Source of the DNA: Saprospiraceae bacterium | GTDB taxonomy: Bacteria; Bacteroidota; Bacteroidia; Chitinophagales; Saprospiraceae | Direction of reading: 5' to 3' | DNA length: 21,271 nt | NCBI GenBank assembly: GCA_029262975.1 | Contig: JAJCYJ010000538.1 | Coordinates: forward strand, 1 to 21,271 | Part shown: positions 8,831 through 16,868 of the stretch, piece by piece | How positions within the stretch are numbered: position 1 is the first letter of the stretch | Layout: each line of letters opens with the position of its first letter | Notes under the pieces: generated by a model | What the model was told of the DNA's origin: nothing | Database searches by the model: none | The model's input: only the letters and a program-made list of their open reading frames with translations | Program-made: the position numbers and the translations under genes

Positions 8831-9003
8831 TCACTAAAGGGTCTTCAAATTTCAATTATAAAAAAGTGCTCATTAAAGAAATTGTATCACATATAAGTTA
8901 TTTCGCAAAATTCTTGAACTACGGCTAATGTGAAAAAATAAAAGCGCAAAAAGAATAATCATGATTCTCGGCAAGTCAAAGACGTACATTCTTTTACACT
9001 TAT

Positions 9004-9031
9004 TTTGGTCTTCGTTCTGATTACTAATTTG
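9004..9031 (+). promoter_or_regulatory. candidate Bacteroidota-type promoter upstream of the GH88-type gene
   Basis: TTTG at 9004-9007 is followed after 17 bases by TAATTTG at 9025-9031. This resembles the Bacteroidota housekeeping consensus (TTTG / TAnnTTTG) with one base missing in the -7 element. It lies 59 bases before the ATG at 9090. The match is imperfect and such short AT-rich motifs occur by chance. Confidence 0.3.
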
Positions 9032-9089
9032 AAACCCTTATTTTTCACACCCAGTCAACAGTGCTTAATCCTTAAATCAATCATTACGT

Positions 9090-10469
9090 ATGGTTATCAA
9101 TGAAAAAATACAACCAGAGCATCTCGGTCAAAAATTGAATAATTTCTGGAAACTTTCGGGGAAGAAAATATTAAAAATTTCACAAGAGAATGATCACGAG
9201 CTTGGGGCACCGGTCTTTACAGTTAATGGTCGATACACTTCAAGAGGGTGGACGGAATGGACACAAGGGTTTCAGTATGGGTCAGCAATTCTTCAATTTG
9301 ATGCTACAGGTGATGAACAATTTCTCGGGATGGGTAGATCCTCAACCGTTAAGAAGATGGCCTCTCATCTTGGCCATTTTGGAGTACATGATCACGGCTT
9401 CAATAATGTCAGCACTTACGGCAATTTGCTGCGGCTGATGAAGGAGGGGACAATAGATAATAATGAATGGGAAAGGCATTTTTATCAATTGGCTTTACAA
9501 CTTTCCGGATCGGTTCAAGCGAATCGATGGACCCACATTCCCGACGGCGGATTTATTCATTCTTTCAATGGTCCGCACTCGCTTTTTGTCGATACCATTC
9601 GATCGGTTCGTTCTCTGATCGTCAGCCATGAATTAGGATATGCCCATTGGGGTGAAAAAGATAAAAAAACCAGCCTGTTTGACAGAGCTATACAACATGG
9701 ACTGGCAACTGCAAAATATTCTGTTTATTATGGAGAAGGTCGCGATACGTATGACATATGGGGAAGGACTGCACATGAGTCGGTTTTCAATACTACAGAT
9801 GGTAACTATCGTTGTCCTAACACGCAACAAGGGTTTTCTGGGTTCACAACCTGGACAAGAGGGTTGGCCTGGGCTATGTCAGGTTTTGCCGAACAATTAG
9901 AATATTTAGATCAATGTAAATCCTTCCCTGCAGATGACGCAGATAATCAATCTGAAATCATGGCAATTTATGTGAGAGCTGCAAAGGCCACATGCGATTT
10001 TTTTATAACACATACACCTACCGATGGCATACCATATTGGGATACCGGAGCACCCTCTCTACATCAGATGGGGAATTATTTGGAAAGACCCTCTGATCCA
10101 TATAACGACTATGAACCTATAGACAGTTCTGCTGCCTGTATCGGTGCCCAGGGCTTATTGAGACTTGGTCACTTTTTGAAATCCAAAAATGACAATTCCT
10201 GGCAGAAATACTGGCAGGCTGGCTTGACAGTTGTGGATCATTTATTTCAAGCACCCTATCTGAGTACCGATTCAAATCATCAGGGACTTATTTTACATTC
10301 TATTTATCATCAACCCAATGGATGGGATAACATACCGGATGGGAGTAAAATTGCCAATGGCGAATCTTGTATGTGGGGAGATTACCATGCCCGGGAAGTG
10401 GCTTTGTATTTACAAAAAATCATTGATAACAAATCCTATTATACTTTTTTTAATTGTGTTAAAGATTAG
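9090..10469 (+). CDS. GH88-family unsaturated glucuronyl hydrolase-like protein
   Basis: 459-aa (alpha/alpha)6-barrel enzyme. The family removes delta-4,5-unsaturated uronic acid from oligosaccharides made by polysaccharide lyases, by hydrating the double bond. Asp101 (VHDHGF) and Asp168 (LFVDTIRSV) sit where the two essential aspartates of Bacillus UGL (Asp88 and Asp149) are expected. Other family landmarks are FTTWTRGLAWAMSGFAE, DGIPYWDTGAP, DSSAACIGAQGLL and the C-terminal SCMWGDYHAREV. No signal peptide is visible, so it should act in the cytoplasm on an imported oligosaccharide. This fits the sodium symporter encoded in the same locus. No lyase or sulfatase is present, so the parent polysaccharide is unknown. 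GH105 is a less likely alternative. Confidence 0.85.
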   Translation: MVINEKIQPEHLGQKLNNFWKLSGKKILKISQENDHELGAPVFTVNGRYTSRGWTEWTQGFQYGSAILQFDATGDEQFLGMGRSSTVKKMASHLGHFGVHDHGFNNVSTYGNLLRLMKEGTIDNNEWERHFYQLALQLSGSVQANRWTHIPDGGFIHSFNGPHSLFVDTIRSVRSLIVSHELGYAHWGEKDKKTSLFDRAIQHGLATAKYSVYYGEGRDTYDIWGRTAHESVFNTTDGNYRCPNTQQGFSGFTTWTRGLAWAMSGFAEQLEYLDQCKSFPADDADNQSEIMAIYVRAAKATCDFFITHTPTDGIPYWDTGAPSLHQMGNYLERPSDPYNDYEPIDSSAACIGAQGLLRLGHFLKSKNDNSWQKYWQAGLTVVDHLFQAPYLSTDSNHQGLILHSIYHQPNGWDNIPDGSKIANGESCMWGDYHAREVALYLQKIIDNKSYYTFFNCVKD

Positions 10470-10549
10470 AAAACTTATATTTTATAATTAATACCAAACC
10501 TCTTTCTGATTTTATACATAACTCACCTTTCAATAAGAAATTATAATTG

Positions 10550-11365
10550 ATGGATCTTTCTAAACTTTGTGTTCATACCATAACCACCAAACCCTGGCCA
10601 CTGGAAAAAGCCTTAGAGGAATATTCCAAAAAAGGGATTGGCGGTATCAGTATCTGGGAAAATGCAATAGAGGAATTGGGTGCAGTTCAATCGGGCGAGT
10701 TAATTCATTCTTATCCCATCGACGTAGTATCCTATGTTAGGGGAGGTTTTTTTGCACATGCTTCAAAGAGCAAAAGAGATCATGCCATCAATCACAACAA
10801 AAAACTGATTGAAGAAGCCGCGGCTATCGGTGCTCCCCTACTCGTCCTGGTTTGTGGAGCCGATCCGGAACAATCTTTAGAAGTCTCAAGAATGCAAATT
10901 CAAGAAGGTATAGAGCAAATTCTCTTTTTCGCTCAACAGCATAATGTTCAATTGGGCATAGAGCCCCTCCATCCGATGTATGCTGCTTCACGAAGTGCTA
11001 TCAATACGGTTAAGCAAGCTAATGCTATGGCAGAGGAGTTTGATGACAACTATTTGGGTGTGGTCGTTGATGTCTACCATATATGGTGGGAGCCAGAACT
11101 GGAAAAGCAAATCGCCAGATGTGGGGCAAATAATAATCTGTTGGCTTATCACATTTGTGACTGGAAAATGCCTATGACTGACATTTTGAATGATCGCGGG
11201 CTGATGGGTGAAGGGTCTATAAATCTACAAGAAATCAGAGCCTATATTTCCGATGCCGGATTTGATGGCTTTCATGAAGTAGAAATATTCTCGAATAAAT
11301 ATTGGGCTATGGATCAGCACATTTTTCTCGATAATATTATAAAGGCATACCAGAAACACAGTTAG
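10550..11365 (+). CDS. sugar phosphate isomerase/epimerase-type TIM barrel (AP_endonuc_2 family), paralogue 2
   Basis: 271-aa sister of the protein at 6620-7441 (about 63% identity by hand). I use ATG at 10550, giving MDLSKLCVHT; the codon just before it is TTG, which could extend the frame by one residue but is less likely. Metal-ligand candidates by alignment (numbering from this ATG) are Glu138 (GIEPLHP), Asp174 (VVDVYH), His201 (YHICDW) and Glu245 (HEVEIFS). The stretches RSAIN, HICDW and DRGLMGEG look closest to the wider family as I recall it, so this may be the ancestral-type copy and paralogue 1 the diverged one. It lies 44 bp upstream of the Gfo/Idh/MocA gene, a pairing seen in many bacteria. 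The enzyme may isomerise, epimerise or perform elimination/hydration on a keto sugar; the reaction is unproven. Confidence 0.85.
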   Translation: MDLSKLCVHTITTKPWPLEKALEEYSKKGIGGISIWENAIEELGAVQSGELIHSYPIDVVSYVRGGFFAHASKSKRDHAINHNKKLIEEAAAIGAPLLVLVCGADPEQSLEVSRMQIQEGIEQILFFAQQHNVQLGIEPLHPMYAASRSAINTVKQANAMAEEFDDNYLGVVVDVYHIWWEPELEKQIARCGANNNLLAYHICDWKMPMTDILNDRGLMGEGSINLQEIRAYISDAGFDGFHEVEIFSNKYWAMDQHIFLDNIIKAYQKHS

Positions 11366-11409
11366 CTAATTTCAAAATCTTACTTTTAACGTATTCTAAT
11401 TGACTATTT

Positions 11410-12561
11410 ATGAAGGTACATAAGATTGGTGTGATCATGAACGGTGTCACCGGGAGGATGGGGACTAATCAACATCTGCTCAGATCTATCGTCGCTATTA
11501 GAAAACAAGGCGGTGTTAAAATAAATGACGAAGCTTCCATTATGCCTCATGCCATATTAGTAGGGCGTAATAAAGACAAACTCGAGGCACTCTGTAAACA
11601 ATCTGGGGTTGAGTTATGGACCACTAATCTCGATGAAGCATTGAGACTAGAAGGTTTCCAGATTTATTTTGATGCCCAAGTGACAGGCCGTCGTTTTGAT
11701 GCTGTGCGCAAAGCTATTGAAGCAGGAAAACACATTTATTGTGAGAAGCCATCCGGTGCAAGCCTGGAAGAGGCCTTAACCCTTTATCGTCTTGCTAAAG
11801 AATCTGGAGTTAAGCACGGTGTCGTCCAGGACAAACTATGGTTGCCCGGAATGGTTAAAGTAAAACGATTAATAAATGAAGGGTTTTTTGGAAAAATACT
11901 TTCGATCCGAGGCGAATTTGGTTATTGGGTATTTGAGGGGCATACTGTAGCTCCTAATAGACCATCCTGGAATTATCGTAAGGAAGACGACGGTGGAATT
12001 ATCGTCGACATGTTATGTCATTGGCGCTATGTTCTGGACAATATTTTTGGAAAGGTGAAGTCCGTATCCTGTCTCGGTGCCACTCATATTCATGAGCGTA
12101 TCGATGAAAATGGAAAAGCCTATAAGGCTACTGCAGATGATGCTGCTTATGCTACTTTCGAATTAGAAGGAGATATAATCGCGCACTTTAATTCGTCCTG
12201 GACGGTCAGGGTAAGGCGTGATGACTTGTTGACTTTACAAATAGATGGAACCAAAGGTTCAGCAGTAGCTGGTCTTAGAGAATGTTATATCCAGGATTAT
12301 AAGAATACGCCCATTCCCAAATGGAATCCTGATGCACCACAGCCCATTAACTTTTATAACGGCTGGAAAAAAGTATTTGAAGAAGAGCATTATGATAATG
12401 CGTTCAAAATACAATGGGAATTATTCTTAAAACATATCGTCACAGATATTCCATTTCCAAATGATTTATTGGAAGGAGCTAAAGGTATTCAGCTAGCAGA
12501 GGCAGGTATTGAAAGTTGGAATAAACGGCAATGGATCAATCTTAAGAAATTGTCATATTGA
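11410..12561 (+). CDS. Gfo/Idh/MocA-family NAD(P)-dependent oxidoreductase
   Basis: 383-aa cytoplasmic dehydrogenase. The N-terminal Rossmann fold carries a variant nucleotide-binding loop, NGVTGRMGTNQH (11-22). The family signature EKP is at 112-114, with Lys113 as a catalytic residue. Asp200 and His204 (IIVDMLCHW) fit the conserved D-xxx-H active-site pair of the C-terminal alpha/beta domain. The loop and the following LLRSIVAIRKQGGV segment mark a subgroup that, as I recall it, often lies next to the AP_endonuc_2 family found immediately upstream. Members oxidise a secondary hydroxyl of sugars or cyclitols, often at C3. Here it is the best candidate to make or reduce a 3-keto sugar. The SDR gene follows after 14 bp, so the two are surely cotranscribed. 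Confidence 0.87.
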   Translation: MKVHKIGVIMNGVTGRMGTNQHLLRSIVAIRKQGGVKINDEASIMPHAILVGRNKDKLEALCKQSGVELWTTNLDEALRLEGFQIYFDAQVTGRRFDAVRKAIEAGKHIYCEKPSGASLEEALTLYRLAKESGVKHGVVQDKLWLPGMVKVKRLINEGFFGKILSIRGEFGYWVFEGHTVAPNRPSWNYRKEDDGGIIVDMLCHWRYVLDNIFGKVKSVSCLGATHIHERIDENGKAYKATADDAAYATFELEGDIIAHFNSSWTVRVRRDDLLTLQIDGTKGSAVAGLRECYIQDYKNTPIPKWNPDAPQPINFYNGWKKVFEEEHYDNAFKIQWELFLKHIVTDIPFPNDLLEGAKGIQLAEAGIESWNKRQWINLKKLSY

Positions 12562-12575
12562 ATTAATGATTCCTC

Positions 12576-13349
12576 ATGAGTAAAAAAGTTGCATTAATAA
12601 CCGGAGGGAGCCGAGGAATCGGCTTGGGCATTGCCTTGAAACTTGCTGAAGAAGGTTGGAGTCTTGCGATTAATGGGGTACGGGATGCTTCCAAAGTTCG
12701 ATCTGTACTTGAAGACTTTGAAAGTAAACATGTGGACGCAATATATTGCCAGGGAGATATAGGAAATAAAGAGCACCGTGAACGGATAATAAAAAATACA
12801 TTGAATCATTTTGGACACATTAATGTGTTGGTCAATAATGCCGGAGTTGCACCCCTGGAGCGACAAGACCTGCTGGATATGAGTGAGGAAAGCTATGACC
12901 GCGTGCTAAATATTAATTTAAAAGGCACCTTCTTTTTATCTCAAATGGTAGCTCGAGCCATGATTGAAAGTAAGAATTCAAAACAAGCTTTCAATGCTTC
13001 CATTATCAATATATCATCTATTTCAGCTGAAACGGTTTCTATAAATCGGGGAGAATATTGCATATCAAAGGCGGGATTAAGTATGGTGACGAAATTATTA
13101 GCTTCCAGGTTAGGTACGCATAACATCCCTGTCTATGAAGTACGTCCAGGCATTATTGAAACAGACATGACTTCAGGTGTAAAAGAAAAATATGACAAAT
13201 TATTTAGTCAGGGCCTCAGTATTCAGTCTCGATGGGGTAAAACAGAAGATGTGGGTAAGACAGTAGTGGCTCTTGTGAGAGGCGATCTTCCTTATTCCAC
13301 TGGTCAGGTGATAATGGTAGACGGAGGTATGAGTATTCAAAGATTATAA
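12576..13349 (+). CDS. short-chain dehydrogenase/reductase (FabG-like)
   Basis: 257-aa classical SDR. It shows the cofactor motif TGGSRGIG (9-16), NNAG (87-90), Asn114 (NINLKG), catalytic Ser148 (NISSIS), Tyr161 and Lys165 (EYCISKA), then the RPGIIETDM substrate loop and the C-terminal GQVIMVDGGM. Automated annotation would likely say 3-oxoacyl-ACP reductase. The location between a sugar dehydrogenase and a sugar transporter makes a sugar or deoxy-keto-uronate reductase or dehydrogenase more likely. If the GH88 product is processed in the usual way, a KduD-like 2,5-diketo-3-deoxygluconate step is one option. The N-terminus does not look specifically KduD-like, so I leave the substrate open. 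Cotranscribed with the upstream gene (14 bp gap). Confidence 0.88.
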   Translation: MSKKVALITGGSRGIGLGIALKLAEEGWSLAINGVRDASKVRSVLEDFESKHVDAIYCQGDIGNKEHRERIIKNTLNHFGHINVLVNNAGVAPLERQDLLDMSEESYDRVLNINLKGTFFLSQMVARAMIESKNSKQAFNASIINISSISAETVSINRGEYCISKAGLSMVTKLLASRLGTHNIPVYEVRPGIIETDMTSGVKEKYDKLFSQGLSIQSRWGKTEDVGKTVVALVRGDLPYSTGQVIMVDGGMSIQRL

Positions 13350-13428
13350 TTAAGAATAAATTTAAAAATATTTAACCTGAAGTATAAATTACAAAAATGA
13401 CAATTGCTTTTACTAAATTGAAAACCGC

Positions 13429-13641
13429 ATGACTAACGAAAGAATTTGGACACTTTGCAAGATAGCAGTAGTTATATTGATCATCCTGACATTTACTCCA
13501 TTAGTTACACCATCGGGCATTCATAAGCCCGCATTTATGGGGTTACCATATACTCTTTGGGTGGGCATATTAGAAGCCTTTCTATTAGTTGGCATTACAT
13601 GGTTGGCGACAATTGTTCATTCAGGAAGACACGAAGAATAG
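13429..13641 (+). CDS. DUF3311 small membrane protein
   Basis: 70-aa protein with two predicted transmembrane helices (about 9-30 and 41-63) separated by a short loop containing PAFMGLPYTLW, the pattern of DUF3311 proteins. Its stop codon lies six bases before the sodium/solute symporter start. Such small proteins are commonly encoded immediately upstream of SSS-family transporters, analogous to the YhdT-PanF arrangement, and may help assembly or stability of the transporter. No catalytic residues are seen. Confidence 0.8.
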   Translation: MTNERIWTLCKIAVVILIILTFTPLVTPSGIHKPAFMGLPYTLWVGILEAFLLVGITWLATIVHSGRHEE

Positions 13642-13647
13642 ATTAAT

Positions 13648-15066
13648 ATGTTACTTACACTTGGTATTATTGGGATTCTTTATGTTGGTATTTTAGTTCT
13701 GTTGGCCTTGCGTGCAAGGACCGATGTAAAAAGTTCTAATTCATACCTACTGGGAGGTTCTAATCTCGGAGCGGTTATTGGGTTTTTTACTTTTGCTGCT
13801 ACGCTATTTAGCACATTTACCCTGCTTGGTATGCCGGATTTTTTTCGGGTACATGGTATTGGTGCCTGGATCTTTCTAATGATTTCTGATGCGGTTATGG
13901 TTTTTGGGCTGATATGGATTGGATATGAACTTCGTAAAAAAGCAAGGAAAACCAATTACCTCGGAATGTCAGGTTTTTTAGAATTAAATTATAAATCCAG
14001 GTTTGCAGGTATTGTAGCTTTTATAGGTGTGTTCATATTTTTGCTGCCTTATATAGCTATTCAGATTCGCGGGGTGGCGATTTTTTTACATGCCACATTT
14101 CCTGAGGCTCTTCCCATGTGGGCCTGGGCGGCAGCTATTGTGGCAGTGATGATCATTTACAGCGAGATTGGTGGACTAAAGGCCATCATGTATAGCGATG
14201 TACTTCAGGGCATTTTACTCCTCGTTGCAATTTGGATCGTAGGATATAATTGTTTGCATCATTTTGGAGGTGTTACGGCTATGTTTGAAGAAGTTGAAAA
14301 AGTAAATAGTGCTTTACTCTCTGTCCCGGGGCCAAAGGGGCTTTTTGATTTTCAGTTTTTACTGGGATCTATGATTGCTATTGTCCTGCTGCCTTATACG
14401 CAACCCCAGGTGAGTACGAGGATTGTAATCCTCAAAGACATTAAATCATTGCACAAGATGGCCATAGGTATAGGCTTCTTTGCTATTTTAGTGATTTTGC
14501 CCACTGCATTCATGGGCATGTATGGAGCGGTGCTTTATCCTGATGCATCCACTTCCGAATTTTTAAACATGACATTTATAAGTGACCAATCTAACTTGAT
14601 TGGTGCCATTGTTATGATAGGATTAATTGCCGCGGCTATCTCAACTTCAGACTCTCAGCTATTTGCTTTAGGAGGAGAATTGAGATCTATATTAAAAGGT
14701 GACGATGAAAAAATGGTCTTTTTGGCAAGGATAGGCATAGCGGTTTTTGCCATTTCTTCATTAATATTTGCCTTGTTGACAAGTGATGAGTTAGTGCTAC
14801 TTGCCAGGACCAGTTTTGCTGGAACTTCATTATTAGCTCCTATGATATTTACAGGAATATTTTATAAAAATGCACCGAACTTGACTGTTATACCGATGGT
14901 GACATTAGTTGCGTTGATAATATTTGTGGCCTCTCTTTTAAATTTTATTCCTAATCATTTTTTAGGTATCAGAATGGATCTTACACTGCTGGCCATTATG
15001 ACTCTATTTGCTTTAGTATGCATTTATACTGATCGATCAAAGAGAGGGGGTGCAATTGAAAATTGA
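13648..15066 (+). CDS. sodium:solute symporter (SSS family)
   Basis: 472-aa inner-membrane protein with about 12-13 hydrophobic spans. The GGLKAIMYSDVLQGILLL stretch starting at Gly175 is the family hallmark around helix 5. SSDxLLGGxxLG-like and FATLFSTFTLLG-like segments near the N-terminus are typical of the sodium-site region. It imports an organic solute (sugar, uronate, carboxylate or vitamin) with Na+. Within this locus it is the only visible inner-membrane importer. It is therefore the best candidate for bringing in the substrate of the GH88-type and isomerase-like enzymes. It is closely coupled to the DUF3311 gene. Sodium coupling fits a marine habitat but does not prove one. Confidence 0.9.
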   Translation: MLLTLGIIGILYVGILVLLALRARTDVKSSNSYLLGGSNLGAVIGFFTFAATLFSTFTLLGMPDFFRVHGIGAWIFLMISDAVMVFGLIWIGYELRKKARKTNYLGMSGFLELNYKSRFAGIVAFIGVFIFLLPYIAIQIRGVAIFLHATFPEALPMWAWAAAIVAVMIIYSEIGGLKAIMYSDVLQGILLLVAIWIVGYNCLHHFGGVTAMFEEVEKVNSALLSVPGPKGLFDFQFLLGSMIAIVLLPYTQPQVSTRIVILKDIKSLHKMAIGIGFFAILVILPTAFMGMYGAVLYPDASTSEFLNMTFISDQSNLIGAIVMIGLIAAAISTSDSQLFALGGELRSILKGDDEKMVFLARIGIAVFAISSLIFALLTSDELVLLARTSFAGTSLLAPMIFTGIFYKNAPNLTVIPMVTLVALIIFVASLLNFIPNHFLGIRMDLTLLAIMTLFALVCIYTDRSKRGGAIEN

Positions 15067-15107
15067 AAATTCTGATATGGCTATTGCCATCGTCAGCACA
15101 AGGTGTT

Positions 15108-15131
15108 GACATCCGCTTCGTGCGGATTGTC
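15108..15131 (+). terminator. strong hairpin between the symporter and the cupin genes
   Basis: GACA-TCCGC (15108-15116) pairs with GCGGA-T-TGTC (15122-15131). This gives a 9-bp stem with one bulged T and the loop TTCGT. It is the most GC-rich spot of the 93-bp gap. A short T-run (GTTTTTAC, about 15138-15145) follows after a few bases, so it may be a partial rho-independent terminator, an attenuator, or an mRNA-processing or stability element. The downstream genes are in the same direction and could be read through. Confidence 0.5.
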
Positions 15132-15159
15132 AGTAAAGTTTTTACATATATAAAAATTG

Positions 15160-16104
15160 ATGATTGTCCGAAATATTTTAATGTTTATACTTCTAATTTG
15201 TCTTCATAGTTTTTGTTTTCTGCCAGATAACCAAGAGCATAAAGATGAAGAAAAGGACATAATCGTAGCGCAGTTAGGTGAGGACACTAAGGGTTTCGAT
15301 AAAATAAAAATGGCATTCACAAAAGCAAATCCTGGATATACTGTTGATTTTCTTTTTCAGACTTTAAGCACTTTCTCTAACGAAAAACCAAAAATTCTAT
15401 TTATTCAGTCCGGAAGTGGAACAGCTTCTATAGATGCCGGCAAAAGATCAAAGTTCAGTATAGGCGATGTCATCGTACTTCATCCGGGTGAATCCCTTTC
15501 CTCAGATTCAAGTTTTAGCAGCTTAGTTTTTGAAGTGCCTGAATCACCATCACAGGATATCCCTTCTTTTGTCAGGCCAGATTGGGATAAAAACATTACG
15601 GATATTCCTGGAGGTTGTGCGACAGAAACCAATGCGTACAGAAGAATTCTTTTGACCTGGAAAAAGGAAATTGGCAACTATGTTTATCATCAACTCAATG
15701 CGCACAGGGTCCGAATCATGGATTCATTTTCACATTATCATCCGGTAAAAGGTGGTTTTGATGAGTTCTATTTGGTTCAAATGGTATTACCGGGTGCTAA
15801 ATTGATTACCAGTAATCAAGTATCTAAAATTGAAAAACCACTGCAAATATCAAAAGAAGAAATCCCTAATTTACTTCAGGAAACACAATTAAAAATAGAT
15901 GACGTTGTTTATATTCCTCGCGGTGTCATGCATAGAGGTGTAGGAGGGGTACTCGCCCAGGTAATAACCATACCTGGTTTTATCCCTGGCGCAGAAATAG
16001 GCGTTGACCATCATTTAAGAGAAATTAATAATCACCTGAATATTAAAAATAAGAATTTAATACCTTATAATCTGGAGGCATCCTCCTCAACTATTACAAA
16101 ATAA
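15160..16104 (+). CDS. secreted bicupin-like protein
   Basis: 314-aa exported protein, with residues 1 to about 22 a signal peptide. I place the start at ATG 15160; the TTG three bases earlier is an unnecessary extension. Two cupin-like halves are visible. The N-terminal half (about 75-128) has IQSGSGTASID, FSIGDVIVLHPG and SLVFEVP but no metal-binding histidines. The C-terminal half (about 185-280) has His192 and His194 (FSHYHP), Glu202 (FDEFYLV), then YIPRGVMHRG with His258, a full set of metal ligands. A metal-dependent oxygenase, isomerase or lyase, or a sugar-binding protein, is possible. I do not recognise a specific family. It opens the exported module of the locus, four bases upstream of the jelly-roll gene. 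Confidence 0.7.
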   Translation: MIVRNILMFILLICLHSFCFLPDNQEHKDEEKDIIVAQLGEDTKGFDKIKMAFTKANPGYTVDFLFQTLSTFSNEKPKILFIQSGSGTASIDAGKRSKFSIGDVIVLHPGESLSSDSSFSSLVFEVPESPSQDIPSFVRPDWDKNITDIPGGCATETNAYRRILLTWKKEIGNYVYHQLNAHRVRIMDSFSHYHPVKGGFDEFYLVQMVLPGAKLITSNQVSKIEKPLQISKEEIPNLLQETQLKIDDVVYIPRGVMHRGVGGVLAQVITIPGFIPGAEIGVDHHLREINNHLNIKNKNLIPYNLEASSSTITK

Positions 16105-16108
16105 AATT

Positions 16109-16846
16109 ATGAACAAATCTTATACTGTTATTTTTCTGATTACATTTTATAGTTTTCTCATGTCGACGGCAGTTCTGTCTCAAGAATCGGAAATTCCTGA
16201 TAGCTTTTCATTAGTATATGTACAAAACTTTGATCATCCGCAGGATATTTTTGACTTTGAAATGACAGATCCGACTGCATGGAGAATAGATAAACAAAAT
16301 GAAAATAATGCGCTAGAGCTATTTGGTGCCAGCGAATACAGATCCCGTGTCAGATCCCCATTTAATATTGCCCTGTTAAAAGATATTATGCTTGGCGATT
16401 TTATTTTAGAAGCAAGTTTGGCACAATCAGGGAGAGAATATGGTCACCGGGATCTTTGCTTGTTTTTTGGTTTCCAGGATCCAACAAATTTCTATTACGT
16501 TCATATAGCTTCTGTAGCGGATAATAATGCCAATAATGTATTTATTGTGAATGATGAACCTCGCAAGAATATTGCCAGCTCGACCACTACAGGTACTGAT
16601 TGGGGTGCCACCAATTCATGGCACAAAGTAAGGGTAGAAAGAAAAATTAATGAGGGAAGTATAAAGATATATTTCGACGATATGACAAAACCTATCATGG
16701 AAGCCACAGATCTGCATTTCCTTTCTGGACGTGTGGGTTTTGGTTCTTTCGATGATACCGGGCGTTTTGATAATATAAAAATATGGGCTCCTCAAGCGCA
16801 AAGAAAAAGATTGGATATGTTTTTGAATGCTAATCAAAAGCAGTAA
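16109..16846 (+). CDS. secreted LamG/DUF1080-like jelly-roll protein
   Basis: 245-aa exported protein. Residues 1-24 form a signal peptide (cleavage near AVLSQ-ES). The rest looks like one concanavalin-A-like beta-sandwich: YVQNFDHPQDI, a DFILEASLAQSG strand, LCLFFGFQDPTNFYYVHIA, NSWHKVRVERKINEGSIKIYFDD and the closing SGRVGFGSFDDTGRFDNIKIW. This is the pattern of carbohydrate-binding or DUF1080-type jelly rolls. Catalytic residues cannot be assigned. It is four bases after the cupin gene and 22 bp before the preferred start of the cytochrome gene, so the three are almost certainly cotranscribed. It may bind the glycan or help the neighbouring oxidase. Confidence 0.7.
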   Translation: MNKSYTVIFLITFYSFLMSTAVLSQESEIPDSFSLVYVQNFDHPQDIFDFEMTDPTAWRIDKQNENNALELFGASEYRSRVRSPFNIALLKDIMLGDFILEASLAQSGREYGHRDLCLFFGFQDPTNFYYVHIASVADNNANNVFIVNDEPRKNIASSTTTGTDWGATNSWHKVRVERKINEGSIKIYFDDMTKPIMEATDLHFLSGRVGFGSFDDTGRFDNIKIWAPQAQRKRLDMFLNANQKQ

Positions 16847-16868
16847 TCTGCGTCAATATTGTGATTTT

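Larger units (their letters stand above)
8677..9089. other. 413-bp AT-rich intergenic region with a direct repeat and a candidate promoter
   Basis: The region between the DUF1080 gene and the GH88-type gene holds no supported gene. It contains the tandem decamers at 8811-8830 and a possible promoter at 9004-9031, both listed separately. No strong terminator hairpin was seen after the DUF1080 stop codon. The size suggests that the locus is not a single uninterrupted transcript. Confidence 0.5.

Noticed and set aside
12576..13349. Naming the SDR as fabG or kduD
   Set aside because: The catalytic motifs are general to the SDR family. Neither a fatty-acid context nor KduD-specific sequence was seen.
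16827..16868. Upstream ATG as the start of the cytochrome lipoprotein
   Set aside because: It would overlap the previous gene by 20 bases and place 14 polar residues before the signal peptide. ATG 16869 gives a clean lipoprotein signal.
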